Shown: piece by piece, positions 1 through 9,875 of the stretch
Position numbering within the stretch: position 1 is the stretch's first letter
How the letters are laid out: each line of letters starts with the position of its first letter
Origin: an uncultured Oceanospirillaceae bacterium
GTDB taxonomy: Bacteria > Pseudomonadota > Gammaproteobacteria > Pseudomonadales > Balneatricaceae
Assembly (NCBI GenBank): GCA_913057435.1
Contig: CAJXNY010000047.1
Location: 1 to 36,046, forward strand
Direction of reading: 5' to 3'
Length of the DNA stretch: 36,046 nucleotides
The notes under the pieces: model-generated
Told to the model about the DNA's origin: nothing
Seen by the model: only the letters and a program-made list of their open reading frames with translations
Databases searched by the model: none
Position numbers and translations under genes: made by a program

Positions 1-30
1 GCTGGATCCTGCGAGGTGGCCTTATCACCA

Positions 31-108
31 TGTAGCAGCGCGCTCCGCGCGCGTCAGTACGCCCTGGTACTACACGGCTCTCTGACGCCCGTGGCATACG
101 CGGCTACA
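31..108. repeat. REP-like inverted pair (BIME-like), copy 1
   Basis: Two 27-base units face each other at 31-57 (+) and 82-108 (-). Each reads TGTAGC at its outer end and GCGTCAG at its inner end. The unit at 31-57 contains an imperfect GC-rich palindrome in its middle. The second unit has diverged in the centre but keeps the head and tail. The unit at 31-57 recurs almost unchanged, inverted, at 11149-11175. A GTAG head plus a GC-rich palindrome is the known hallmark of REP elements mobilised by RAYT transposases. The pair lies downstream of the regulator at 114-734 and may also stabilise or end its transcript. Confidence 0.72.
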
Positions 109-113
109 GAGCT

Positions 114-734
114 TCAGATCGGGGTAATCCGGTAACTGCAGCGCAGATCATCATTAAGCAAGTGCTGTTCCCGCTCTACCTGTGCCTGCTCGGCCAGCAG
201 GGTCTGGAATATCTCCAGCTCGGAGCGACAGAAGCCCCGGCAGGCGGTGGCGGCGGCGCAGATAGGGCAGTGGTGTTCCAGTAGTACAAAGCTGCCATCG
301 TCCAGTGCTTGCCAGTCCGCCATATACCCTTCAGTACGCCGCAAGGCGGCCAGTGTCGCGATTTTGTCGCTCAGTTCCTGTTGTGTCTCGAGTGCGTTCT
401 GATAGGCAGCGAGCTGCTGCTGCTCCCGTTGATTGATTAACTTCTCCAGTCCTTGCTCGCCAAACAGTTCAGTCACGGACTCGATCAGCTGCAGGCTCAG
501 TTCGGCGTGACGGTCGGGGAAGCGTTGCATCGCCCGTGCGGTAAGGTACCAGCTGCGCTTGGGCCGGCCTCGACCCGCAATATTCTCCTGCCAGTACACC
601 AGCTCCTGATCGGCTAATGCCTGCAGGTGGCGGCGTGCGCCCATAGATGTGATACCCAGGCTGTCACCTAGCTCTGCAGCGGAGAGAGGGCCACGGGTTT
701 TCAGGAGTTCGAGGATCTGATCTGCATTATTCAT
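114..734 (-). CDS. SufR-like helix-turn-helix regulator with a cysteine-rich C-terminus
   Basis: A 206-residue ArsR/DeoR-type winged-helix regulator of the COG2345 (SufR-like) group. Residues 1-65 hold the winged helix, including the helix around LSAAELGDSLGITS and the basic wing GRGRPKRSWYL. The middle is Gln-rich and probably helical. The C-terminus has C156, C159, C165 and C169, followed by SEL, plus C199. In SufR proteins a similar cluster binds a 4Fe-4S centre that controls DNA binding; that this one does so is inferred. It is divergent from the MFS gene at 850 across a 115-bp AT-rich spacer, so it probably controls that transporter. No suf/isc genes lie nearby, so a direct role in Fe-S assembly is not supported. 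The ATG at 734 has only a weak ribosome site. Confidence 0.8.
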   Translation of the reverse strand: MNNADQILELLKTRGPLSAAELGDSLGITSMGARRHLQALADQELVYWQENIAGRGRPKRSWYLTARAMQRFPDRHAELSLQLIESVTELFGEQGLEKLINQREQQQLAAYQNALETQQELSDKIATLAALRRTEGYMADWQALDDGSFVLLEHHCPICAAATACRGFCRSELEIFQTLLAEQAQVEREQHLLNDDLRCSYRITPI

Positions 735-849
735 AGTCTGGGATTATCAGTGGATAGTTATATTTAATCAACAATAGTGTTTACTAAATGGAGATTCCGA
801 CATTAAATAAATATAAATGTTTACTTAATATCGAGGCCAGGAGGTTCGA
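735..849. promoter_or_regulatory. divergent promoter/operator between the SufR-like regulator and the MFS gene
   Basis: This AT-rich spacer contains a 12-base direct repeat, TGTTTACTAAAT at 778-789 and TGTTTACTTAAT at 818-829. The copies are 40 bp apart, about four helical turns, so they lie on the same DNA face. TATTTAAT near 761 is also inverted as ATTAAATA near 802. The repeats are good candidate operators for the divergent regulator. A strong AGGAGG ribosome site at about 839-844 serves the MFS gene. I could not fix the -35/-10 hexamers. Confidence 0.5.
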
Positions 850-2055
850 ATGCAGCGTACGGAGTGGGTTCTGTTTATGACGGTATTGCTGGCTGTGGCT
901 GGGTTTGCTCTGCCGACGCCGGTCATTACACCGATGTTCATGAATCCGGATGGTGGGCTGCTGGCAGCGGATGTGGGTCAGACTGAGCGGATCTGGTGGC
1001 TGATGGGCTGTTTTGCGCTGTATCCGTTGGGACAGATGATGGGTGGCCTCTGGCTGGGACGGCTGTCGGATCAGTTTGGCCGTAAGCCAGTATTGAGTAT
1101 TGCGCTAATCGGTGTGGTACTTGGCTATGTACTTATGGCCCTTGCGATCTGGTGGCAGTGGTTATGGCTGTTGCTGGCAGCACGGCTATTCAGTGGCCTG
1201 TGTAATGGCACTGTGGCGATTGCTCAGGCGCTGGCGGCAGATATCAGCGCCCCAGAACGCAAGCCTGTTCTGTTTTCACGGTTGAATATCGCACTCAATA
1301 TGGGCTGGATTATCGGCCCGCTGTCTGGCGGGTTACTGGCAGAACAAAGCGGTGATTACGCAGTGCCGTTTTTGATCGCCGGTGCTGTGGCGTTTTTGAA
1401 CCTGCTTAGTGTGCACTGGTACTTACCAGAGAGTCCGCTGGCTGCGCTCGCTGAGTCAGTTCCGACTAAAACCGATTCACTATGGCGGTTCACGCAATTG
1501 AAGCGCTATCTGGTACTGACGTTGCTTAGTTATGGCGCGATTATGCTCTACTTCAACTTTTTTAATGTCTGGCTGGTCGAGAGGTTTGGCCAGACACCCT
1601 TCGAGCTGGCCCTCGCGGCGGTGGTTGTGAGCGTGCCTATGAGTATTGGCAGCTGGCTGGCAGGACGCTTATCCGGACGGCTGGACCTGCTCTGGCTTGG
1701 GTTAGTCGGTCACCTGTTGATGGCGCTGGGCATGGGGCTGTTTATTGTACCGTCGTCGCTACTGGGGCTTTATCTGGTGATGACGGTCGCCGGGGTGGGT
1801 ATTACCATCGGTGAGCAGGCCACAGCGCTGGGGGTGTCGAATAATGCGCCGGTACATCAGCAGGGTGAGGCGATGGGGCTGTATCGTGGGCTGGCGATGG
1901 GCAGTGAGCTGACGGCTGCGGGTGTGGGGGCTGTACTGATCCTGCCAGGGCTGGAATTTGCCTATATCGGTGCGGCGGTACTGGCACTGAGTTGCGGTGT
2001 TATTTTCCTGCAGCAGGCGGTGGTAAGACTGGGCTGGCGATTCATGCCTGAGTAA
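850..2055 (+). CDS. MFS transporter, drug-exporter-like (TetA/YajR-type)
   Basis: A 401-residue, 12-helix major facilitator protein of the inner membrane. The first helix ends near PTPVITPMF. The loop between helices 2 and 3 carries the MFS signature GRLSDQFGRKPVL (about residues 73-85), typical of proton-coupled H+ antiporters such as TetA. Helix 4-5 (about residues 120-165) has LAADIS followed later by GWIIGPLSGGLL, resembling antiporter motif C. It starts at an ATG with a strong AGGAGG site. It is divergent from a cysteine-rich SufR-like regulator, which suggests export of a redox-active or thiol-reactive compound, but the substrate cannot be read from sequence. A 13-bp hairpin at 2058-2090 follows the gene. 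Confidence 0.85.
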   Translation: MQRTEWVLFMTVLLAVAGFALPTPVITPMFMNPDGGLLAADVGQTERIWWLMGCFALYPLGQMMGGLWLGRLSDQFGRKPVLSIALIGVVLGYVLMALAIWWQWLWLLLAARLFSGLCNGTVAIAQALAADISAPERKPVLFSRLNIALNMGWIIGPLSGGLLAEQSGDYAVPFLIAGAVAFLNLLSVHWYLPESPLAALAESVPTKTDSLWRFTQLKRYLVLTLLSYGAIMLYFNFFNVWLVERFGQTPFELALAAVVVSVPMSIGSWLAGRLSGRLDLLWLGLVGHLLMALGMGLFIVPSSLLGLYLVMTVAGVGITIGEQATALGVSNNAPVHQQGEAMGLYRGLAMGSELTAAGVGAVLILPGLEFAYIGAAVLALSCGVIFLQQAVVRLGWRFMPE

Positions 2056-2057
2056 AG

Positions 2058-2090
2058 CTGTCCCGGTGAGCTGTCATCTCACCGGGACAG
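2058..2090. terminator. hairpin between convergent MFS gene and elbB
   Basis: A perfect 13-bp stem, CTGTCCCGGTGAG / CTCACCGGGACAG, with a 7-base loop lies between two convergent genes. There is no clear U-tract on either side. It is best read as a bidirectional terminator or transcript-end stabiliser rather than a textbook intrinsic terminator. Confidence 0.65.
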
Positions 2091-2099
2091 TCTGGAAGT

Positions 2100-3935
<1,836 letters not shown>

Positions 3936-3973
3936 TAGGTAGCCGATCCGCAGGTTGGCTCAGGGAGTGCGCA

Positions 3974-6163
3974 ATGACCGTGGTTGAAACAGCTGTAAAA
4001 ACAGAACTGGATGGAACGTTGGATATGCCAACCGCTGAAGCGACCGCCGCCCTGGTGGAAAGCCGCGAAAGTGTGCCGATTACCGAGCCGGTGGAGCAAC
4101 CACCGCTGGATCTTAAGGCCCCTGAGCTTTACATCAACCGCGAACTGAGCCACTTGCAATTTAACCTGCGGGTACTGGAACAGGCGCTGGATGAAAATCA
4201 CCCGTTGCTGGAACGACTGATGTTCCTGCTGATTTTTACCAGCAACCTGGATGAATTTTTCGAGATTCGGGTGGCTGAGCAGCTACGTCAGATCAAGTAT
4301 GGTCGTGAAGTGGTAGGCCCGGATGCGATCCATCCACGAAAAGTGCTGAACCGGATTGGCGAGATCTGTGCGACCAATGTGGAACGTCAGTACAAAATCC
4401 TGAATGAAACGATTTTTCCGGCGCTGGAAAAAGAGAACATTCACTTTGTTCGCCGCCGTGACTGGACGTCTGCCCAGCGTGACTGGGTAAAAACCTACTT
4501 TGAGGAGCAGCTGTTTCCGGTCATCAGCCCGGTCGGGCTGGACCCGTCGCACCCGTTCCCACGGTTGGTGAATAAAAGCCTCAACTTTATCGTTGAACTC
4601 GATGGTAAAGATGCCTTTGGCCGGGAAACCGGGCTGGCGATTATTCCTGCACCACGTTCACTGCCCCGGCTGATTCGCCTGCCGGACGAGCTGTGTGATA
4701 GCGGTGACAACCTGATTTTTCTGTCGTCGATTATCCATGAGTTCGCTGACAGTCTGTTCCCTGGCATGACGGTAGAGGGCTGTTATCAGTTCCGCATCAC
4801 CCGTAATGCCGACCTGACCTTTGATTTCGAAGAGATTGACGATCTGGCTCATACCCTGCGAGGGGAGCTGCATTCGCGTAAATACGGTGACGCCGTGCGG
4901 CTGGAAGTGGATAAGCGTACGCCTGAGGAACTGATCAACTTCCTGCAGACTGAATACAGCCTGGACGAAAGCCAGACCTACCGGGTGGATGGCCCGGTGA
5001 ACCTGACCCGGCTGATGGCGGTGCGGGATCTGGTCGAGCGTAACGACCTGCGTTACCCACCGTTCTCGCCGGGGATTCCGGGCAAGCTGAAAGCAGAAAA
5101 GAACATCTTTGAAGTACTGAAACAGCAGGATCAGCTGCTCCATCACCCGTTCCAGTCGTTTGGTCCGGTGGTGGATCTGCTCCGTCAGGCCGCCCAGGAC
5201 CCTAATGTCGTGGCCATCAAGCAGACGCTATACCGTACCGGGATCAAGTCAGACATCGTCAAAGCGCTGGTAGAGGCGGCCCGGGTGGGTAAAGAGGTGA
5301 CTGTGGTGATCGAGCTGCGAGCCCGCTTTGACGAGGAAAGTAACCTGACCCTGGCAGCCCGGTTGCAGGAAGCGGGCTGTCTGGTGGTATACGGGGTAGT
5401 GGGCTACAAGTGCCATGCCAAGGCGATGCTGGTGGTACGCCGCGAAGGCAACAAACTGGTGCGCTACTCTCACCTGGGTACCGGTAACTATCACTCCGGC
5501 ACAGCGCGGCTGTACTCCGATTACAGCTACCTGACGGCGGATCAGGAGGTCGGCGAAGATGTCCATAAGGTGTTCCAGCAACTCACCGGCATGGGCAAAA
5601 TTCAGAAACTTAAGCATCTGTATAACGCGCCATTCACCCTGCATGCCAAGATGATTGAGCTGATCCAGAATGAAGCTCGGTTGGCGAGGGCGGGTAAGCC
5701 GGGTCATATCATGGTCAAGGTGAATGGTCTGACCGAGCCGAAGATGATCCGTGCTCTGTACGAAGCGTCTCAGGCGGGAGTTAAAGTTGAGCTGATCATC
5801 CGCGGCATGTGTCGTCTGCGGCCAGGGCTGGAAGGGGTGTCCGAGAATATCAGTGTACGTTCGATCATTGGCCGTTTCCTGGAGCACACCCGGGTGTATT
5901 ACTTCGGTAACAACGGCAAGCCGGATGTGTTCTGTGCCAGCGCCGACTGGATGGAGCGTAATATGCTTAACCGGGTAGAAACCGGCTTCCAGATGACGGG
6001 TAAGCAGGCTGAGCGGCTTAAGCGTGAGCTGGACTACTACATGCAGGACAACAGCCAGAGCTGGCAACTGCACAGCGATGGCAGCTACACCCTGAACCAG
6101 CCGCAAGAGGGTGAAGCAGCGTTCAATGCCCAGCAGACCCTGCTGGCGGAGTTCGCCAACTGA
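3974..6163 (+). CDS. ppk1: polyphosphate kinase 1
   Basis: 729 residues. It reversibly polymerises the terminal phosphate of ATP into polyphosphate, through a phosphohistidine intermediate, at the inner membrane. In order: a family-poor N-terminal tail (1-50); the N domain from about [13 protein letters not shown]; the head domain; and two phospholipase-D-like C domains. The catalytic histidine lies in [20 protein letters not shown]. The supporting HxK motif is [17 protein letters not shown] and [15 protein letters not shown] are conserved C-terminal stretches. Compared with the roughly 690-residue E. coli enzyme, it carries a longer N-terminal tail. It lies 38 bp after hemB and ends at an intrinsic terminator at 6181-6210. 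ppx, a common partner, is not adjacent. Confidence 0.97.
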   Translation: MTVVETAVKTELDGTLDMPTAEATAALVESRESVPITEPVEQPPLDLKAPELYINRELSHLQFNLRVLEQALDENHPLLERLMFLLIFTSNLDEFFEIRVAEQLRQIKYGREVVGPDAIHPRKVLNRIGEICATNVERQYKILNETIFPALEKENIHFVRRRDWTSAQRDWVKTYFEEQLFPVISPVGLDPSHPFPRLVNKSLNFIVELDGKDAFGRETGLAIIPAPRSLPRLIRLPDELCDSGDNLIFLSSIIHEFADSLFPGMTVEGCYQFRITRNADLTFDFEEIDDLAHTLRGELHSRKYGDAVRLEVDKRTPEELINFLQTEYSLDESQTYRVDGPVNLTRLMAVRDLVERNDLRYPPFSPGIPGKLKAEKNIFEVLKQQDQLLHHPFQSFGPVVDLLRQAAQDPNVVAIKQTLYRTGIKSDIVKALVEAARVGKEVTVVIELRARFDEESNLTLAARLQEAGCLVVYGVVGYKCHAKAMLVVRREGNKLVRYSHLGTGNYHSGTARLYSDYSYLTADQEVGEDVHKVFQQLTGMGKIQKLKHLYNAPFTLHAKMIELIQNEARLARAGKPGHIMVKVNGLTEPKMIRALYEASQAGVKVELIIRGMCRLRPGLEGVSENISVRSIIGRFLEHTRVYYFGNNGKPDVFCASADWMERNMLNRVETGFQMTGKQAERLKRELDYYMQDNSQSWQLHSDGSYTLNQPQEGEAAFNAQQTLLAEFAN

Positions 6164-6180
6164 GCCTGAATGCCTGTACA

Positions 6181-6210
6181 CCCGCTCAGTTCTGAGCGGG
6201 TTTTTCTTTT
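6181..6210 (+). terminator. intrinsic terminator of hemB-ppk1
   Basis: A perfect 9-bp stem, CCCGCTCAG / CTGAGCGGG, with a 2-base TT loop (or a slightly shorter stem with a larger loop), is followed at once by TTTTTCTTTT. It lies 18 bp after the ppk1 stop. Confidence 0.92.
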
Positions 6211-6633
6211 CTGCCGATCGGCTATTGCCCTGCTTGCGTGGCCTGAGTTTCGCTCAGCCTGCCTTATTTTTGGATAAAACAGTCTTTTTAACTGTGTTTA
6301 TATACAGTTTCACTTTGGTCCATGCTGCAATTGTTGCCCATTAATTCAGAATATTATTCTGAATTAATGTTCGCTTAAGCAATAATATATGACGCCCCGT
6401 CGCTACAAGGCTATCCAGCCGATATATTCTTTCCTCTTTTCCCCTCTGATGTAATGTTGTCAGCATTTGATTATTGCGATTTGATGATGAAATACGCAGA
6501 ATAGAGCCCTTCAGATATTTTAATGGCCGATCAGGCTTGCTAATGAAGGGCAGCGTTTTGTCACGCTGTCGCATCATCAACCTGCAGCCAGCTAAGTCTG
6601 GCGAGCCGATGAAAAAGCGGAAACCATAATAAG
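6211..6633. promoter_or_regulatory. long AT-rich upstream region of the amino-acid ABC operon
   Basis: About 420 bp without a credible gene. It is clearly richer in A+T than its surroundings, notably at about 6280-6530. It contains a 31-bp palindrome at 6339-6369 and presumably the promoter and leader of the ABC importer operon. I could not fix a promoter. The ABC start at 6634 has only a poor ribosome site (a TAAG just before the ATG, with a GCGGA some 17 bases further up), so leader structure could matter for translation. Confidence 0.45.
6339..6369. repeat. 31-bp AT-rich palindrome
   Basis: The left arm CATTAATTCAGAATA (6339-6353) and right arm TATTCTGAATTAATG (6355-6369) are perfect inverted repeats around a single T. 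It sits about 265 bp upstream of the ABC operon and 175 bp after ppk1. There is no T-tract, and the ppk1 terminator lies further upstream, so an operator or cruciform site is likelier than a terminator. Confidence 0.85.
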
Positions 6634-7410
6634 ATGGCTAATGCAGAAACAGCGCTTGAGCTGATCGATATTCATAAGTCCTACGACGAGCTGGAAGTTC
6701 TGAAAGGCGTCAGCCTGACGGCACACAAAGGCGATGTAATCTCTATTCTGGGCTCCAGTGGCTCCGGTAAGAGTACCCTGCTGCGCTGTATCAACATGCT
6801 TGAGCAGCCAAACCAGGGTCGCATCATCATTGGTGGCGAAGAACTGGGACTGAAGAAAGACAAATTCGGTGCGCTGGAAGCAGCCAACCGTAAGCAGCTG
6901 GAACGCATGCGTTCACAGCTGGGATTTGTGTTCCAGCAGTTTAATCTCTGGCCGCACAAGACCATCCTGCAGAACATCATTGAAGCACCGATCCAGGTGC
7001 TCAAGCAGCCGAAAGCGCAGGCCGTCGCCTACGCTCAGGAATTGCTGCGTAAAGTGGGTCTGCTGGATAAACAGGATGCCTACCCGGGTAACCTGTCTGG
7101 TGGTCAGCAGCAGCGTATCGCCATCGCCCGCACCCTGGCGATGGACCCGGCAGTATTGCTGTTTGATGAGCCGACGTCTGCGCTGGACCCGGAGCTGGTT
7201 AATGAAGTGCTGGCGGTTATGCGTGATCTGGCTGATGAAGGCCGGACGATGCTGATTGTGACCCACGAAATGCGTTTCGCACGGGATGTGTCAAGCCAGG
7301 TGGTGTTCCTGCACCAGGGACAGATTGAAGAGATGGGCCCCCCGGAACAGGTATTCGACAACCCCACCTCTGCTCGGGTACGGGACTTTATGTCCAGTCA
7401 CCAGGGCTGA
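6634..7410 (+). CDS. polar/basic amino-acid ABC transporter, ATP-binding subunit (ArtP/HisP-like)
   Basis: 258 residues, the usual size of the ATPase of PAAT-family importers. It powers uptake from the cytosolic face of the inner membrane. Walker A is GSSGSGKST (residues 40-48), the Q-loop region is LGFVFQQFNLWPH, the ABC signature is LSGGQQQRIAIA, and Walker B with the D-loop is VLLFDEPTSALD. A switch histidine is in LIVTHEMRFA. LGFVFQQFNLWPH and the insertion EELGLKKDKFG resemble HisP/ArtP. It is first in a four-gene operon ordered ATPase, binding protein, permease, permease, which matches E. coli artPIQM. A hairpin at 7420-7438 separates it from the binding-protein gene. Confidence 0.93.
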   Translation: MANAETALELIDIHKSYDELEVLKGVSLTAHKGDVISILGSSGSGKSTLLRCINMLEQPNQGRIIIGGEELGLKKDKFGALEAANRKQLERMRSQLGFVFQQFNLWPHKTILQNIIEAPIQVLKQPKAQAVAYAQELLRKVGLLDKQDAYPGNLSGGQQQRIAIARTLAMDPAVLLFDEPTSALDPELVNEVLAVMRDLADEGRTMLIVTHEMRFARDVSSQVVFLHQGQIEEMGPPEQVFDNPTSARVRDFMSSHQG

Positions 7411-7419
7411 TTGCTCCAT

Positions 7420-7438
7420 GGCCCGGATCTGCCGGGCC
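7420..7438 (+). other. intercistronic hairpin upstream of the binding-protein gene
   Basis: A perfect 7-bp stem, GGCCCGG / CCGGGCC, with a 5-base loop lies 10 bp after the ATPase stop. It lacks a U-tract and is probably an mRNA-processing or stability element rather than a terminator. Confidence 0.6.
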
Positions 7439-7475
7439 TACTAAAAATAACTATTTTCAGAGAGATGCAAAAACT

Positions 7476-8234
7476 ATGAGCATTCGTAAACTGATTGCAA
7501 CCGGTTGTGTTATTGCGGCAGCTGCCGTATCTGCCCAGAGCACCTTTGCTGGCGACAAGCTGCGCATTGCGACCGAAGGTGCGTACGCGCCGTTCAATAT
7601 GGTGAACTCCGAAGGTCAGCTGGTGGGCTTCGACGTTGAGATCGCCAAAGCACTGTGTGTTGAGATGAAGGCGGATTGTGACGTCGTTGCACAGGACTGG
7701 GACGGTATTATTCCGGGCCTGCGGGCACGCAAGTACGATGCCATCGTAGCCTCCATGTCGATCACTAAAGAACGTCTGCGCGTGGTCGATTTCTCTGAAA
7801 AATACTACTCCAACGTACTGGCATTTGTTGGCCCTAAAGGCGCCGATATGGGTATCACCAAAGCCGCGCTGAAAGGCAAAACCATCGGTGCTCAGCGCGC
7901 GACGATTGCGGGCCAGACGCTGGAAGATGTCTACGGTGATACGGTTAACGTAAAACTGTATGACACTCAGGACAACGCGTACCTGGATATGTCCTCCGGC
8001 CGCCTGGATGGCCTGTTGTCTGACAAATTCCCAGCCTATGACTGGTTGAAATCGACCGAAGGCAAGAAGTTTGAATTCAAAGGCGCGGACATCGATATCA
8101 ACGACAAAATCGGTATCGCGGTACGTAAAGGCGACAAGCTGAAAGGCAAACTGGATAAAGCGATCAAAGCGATCGTGGCTAACGGCAAATACGCCGAGAT
8201 CAACGCCAAGTACTTCCCGTTCTCCATCTATTAA
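7476..8234 (+). CDS. periplasmic basic-amino-acid-binding protein (ArgT/HisJ/ArtI-like)
   Basis: 252 residues. A Sec signal peptide covers about residues 1-25, ending in AQSTFAGD with cleavage after TFA. The mature protein is a family-3 solute-binding protein: IATEGAYAPFNMVNSEGQLVGFDVE is the ligand-binding N-lobe start, and DWDGIIPGLRARKYDAIVASMSITKERLRVVDFS carries the aspartate and the Ser-Thr...Arg that grip the amino-acid carboxylate in LAO/HisJ proteins. This supports arginine, lysine, ornithine or histidine as ligand, without choosing between them. GAQRATIAGQTLEDVYG is the C-lobe binding loop. The gene lies between two intercistronic hairpins, which fits its likely need for higher expression than the membrane subunits. 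Confidence 0.93.
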   Translation: MSIRKLIATGCVIAAAAVSAQSTFAGDKLRIATEGAYAPFNMVNSEGQLVGFDVEIAKALCVEMKADCDVVAQDWDGIIPGLRARKYDAIVASMSITKERLRVVDFSEKYYSNVLAFVGPKGADMGITKAALKGKTIGAQRATIAGQTLEDVYGDTVNVKLYDTQDNAYLDMSSGRLDGLLSDKFPAYDWLKSTEGKKFEFKGADIDINDKIGIAVRKGDKLKGKLDKAIKAIVANGKYAEINAKYFPFSIY

Positions 8235-8247
8235 TAGATGGCTCTGA

Positions 8248-8271
8248 GTAAGCCTCCGTCCGGGGGCTTAC
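8248..8271 (+). other. intercistronic hairpin between binding-protein and permease genes
   Basis: A 10-bp stem with one G-T pair, GTAAGCCTCC / GGGGGCTTAC, has a 4-base loop and no U-tract. It could protect the 3' end of the upstream binding-protein message, as the REP element between hisJ and hisQ does in Salmonella. Confidence 0.62.
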
Positions 8272-8296
8272 CTCAATCATTCTCAAGGTAAATTTC

Positions 8297-8989
8297 ATGG
8301 ATCTGCAAGGTTTTGGCCATCTGCTGCTTAGTGGCAGCTGGATGACTATGCAGTTAGCACTCACCAGTCTGGTGTTTGGACTGATGCTGGGCCTGCTCGG
8401 GGCCGCAGCCAAACTGTCCAGATCACCGGTTGCGCGCGGTATTGCTGTGGGATATACCACGATTATTCGTGGTATTCCGGAGCTGCTGCTGGTGCTGACG
8501 CTGTATTTTGGTGGTGCTCAGGTACTGATGTGGGCAGCCAGTTTCTTTGGCTACGATGAGTACATCGAAGTTGGCCCGTTTGCGGCCGGTGTGGCGGCAC
8601 TGTCGATTGCTTTTGGTGCCTATTCCACTGAAGTTTTCCGCATGGCGATGCTGGAAATTCCCAAAGGCCAGAGCGAAGCGGCTCAGGCAATGGGGATGAC
8701 CCGCAACCAGACATTCCTGCGTATTACTATGCCGCAATTGTGGCGGCTGGCGCTGCCAGGGCTGGGTAATCTGTTTCAGGTACTGCTTAAAGATACCGCG
8801 CTGGTATCGGTGGTGGGCCTGAATGAGCTGATGCGTCAGGCATCGGTGGGTGCTGCATCCACCAAAGAGCCCTTCACGTTTTACATGGCGGCGGCCGTGT
8901 TGTATCTGGGCCTGACCCTGCTGGCGACACTGTTCACCATGTATATGGAGCGGGTTTGTAACCCGGCAGCCCGAGGAGGCCGTTCATGA
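8297..8989 (+). CDS. amino-acid ABC transporter permease (HisQ/ArtQ-like)
   Basis: 230 residues, an inner-membrane permease of the HisMQ family with about five helices. The first helix covers MQLALTSLVFGLMLGLLGA. The EAA loop that contacts the ATPase reads EIPKGQSEAAQAMGMTRNQTFLRITMPQ. TTIIRGIPELLLVLTLYFG is the conserved early loop found in HisQ/ArtQ. It pairs with the next gene to form the heterodimeric channel. A GG(T)AA-type ribosome site precedes the ATG at 8297. Its stop codon overlaps the next start by 4 bp (ATGA), so the two are translationally coupled. Confidence 0.93.
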   Translation: MDLQGFGHLLLSGSWMTMQLALTSLVFGLMLGLLGAAAKLSRSPVARGIAVGYTTIIRGIPELLLVLTLYFGGAQVLMWAASFFGYDEYIEVGPFAAGVAALSIAFGAYSTEVFRMAMLEIPKGQSEAAQAMGMTRNQTFLRITMPQLWRLALPGLGNLFQVLLKDTALVSVVGLNELMRQASVGAASTKEPFTFYMAAAVLYLGLTLLATLFTMYMERVCNPAARGGRS

Positions 8990-9735
8990 GCTGGGAATGG
9001 GAAATTATCTGGCAGTACCTGCCAAAACTGCTGGACGGTGCCTGGCTGACGCTGGAGCTGATTGCGCTGTCGGGCCTGTTCGGCATGCTGCTGGCGTTGC
9101 CGATCGCCCTGATGCGGGCATCGAAAAATGCCTGGTTACGCGCGATTCCGTTTGCTTACATCTTCTTCTTCCGTGGTACGCCGCTGCTGGTACAGATCTT
9201 CCTGATCTACTACGGCGCATCACAGTTTGAGGTGATCAAGGAGTCGTTCCTGTGGCCAATTCTGAAACAGCCGTACTGGTGTGCCATTATTGCCTTCTCG
9301 CTCAACACTGCAGCCTACAGCGCTGAGCTGTTGCGTGGCGCGATTCAGTCAATCCCTAAAGGTGAAGTCGAAGTCTGTGAAGCACTGGGCATGAGCAAAC
9401 CGCTGATGATCCGCCGGGTGGTCCTGCCCCGCGCCTTCGGCATCGTGCTGCCTGCGTACGGTAACGAGCTGCTGTTGATGCTGAAAAGTTCGGCGCTGGC
9501 CTCCACCATCACCCTGCTGGACATCACTGGCATGGCACGGACGATTATTGCCCGTACCTACACCCCGATGGAGATGTTCTTCGCCGCCGGTATGGTGTAC
9601 CTGGTAATTGCAGCGCTGATGATTGCGACGTTCCGCTTCATCGAGTTCCGTCTGAACCGCTACCAGTACTACCATCACACCCCGCTGCCGAAAACGCTCG
9701 ACCCGCAGCTGCGTGATGAGCACCTGGATACCTGA
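8986..9735 (+). CDS. amino-acid ABC transporter permease (HisM/ArtM-like)
   Basis: 249 residues, the second inner-membrane permease of the importer. FFFRGTPLLVQIFLIYYG is the HisM/ArtM signature. The EAA loop SIPKGEVEVCEALGMSKPLMIRRVVLPRA binds the ATPase. SAELLRGAIQSIPKG and LLMLKSSALASTITLLDITGMARTI match the family's last helices. The start overlaps the previous stop by 4 bp and has GAGGAGG upstream inside the previous gene. It is the last gene of the operon, and an intrinsic terminator follows at 9757-9795. Confidence 0.93.
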   Translation: MSWEWEIIWQYLPKLLDGAWLTLELIALSGLFGMLLALPIALMRASKNAWLRAIPFAYIFFFRGTPLLVQIFLIYYGASQFEVIKESFLWPILKQPYWCAIIAFSLNTAAYSAELLRGAIQSIPKGEVEVCEALGMSKPLMIRRVVLPRAFGIVLPAYGNELLLMLKSSALASTITLLDITGMARTIIARTYTPMEMFFAAGMVYLVIAALMIATFRFIEFRLNRYQYYHHTPLPKTLDPQLRDEHLDT

Positions 9736-9756
9736 TCTGCTGATAATCAGATCGAT

Positions 9757-9795
9757 AAAAACCCGGCACTGGCGACAGTGACCGGGTTTTATTTT
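9757..9795 (+). terminator. intrinsic terminator of the amino-acid ABC operon
   Basis: The left arm AAAACCCGGCACTG and right arm CAGTG-A-CCGGGTTTT (one bulged A) form a stem around GCGA, and the right arm runs on into TTTTATTTT. It lies about 20 bp after the stop of the last permease gene. Confidence 0.9.
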
Positions 9796-9875
9796 GGCAC
9801 CCGGCTCCAAGGAACCATTTCCACCAGGCTGACCAGCTGGTACATATACCCGCTTATTTCAAAGAGTGCTCTGCG

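Noticed and set aside
5249-6181. A 310-residue open frame on the minus strand opposite ppk1
   Set aside because: It lies wholly within ppk1, has no domain signal and no ribosome site; it is a shadow of a GC-rich gene.
6339-6369. The palindrome as an ArgR (ARG) box
   Set aside because: ARG boxes have TGAAT-N4-ATTCA halves in that order; here the central halves read AGAAT and ATTCT with a 3-base gap, so the match is poor.
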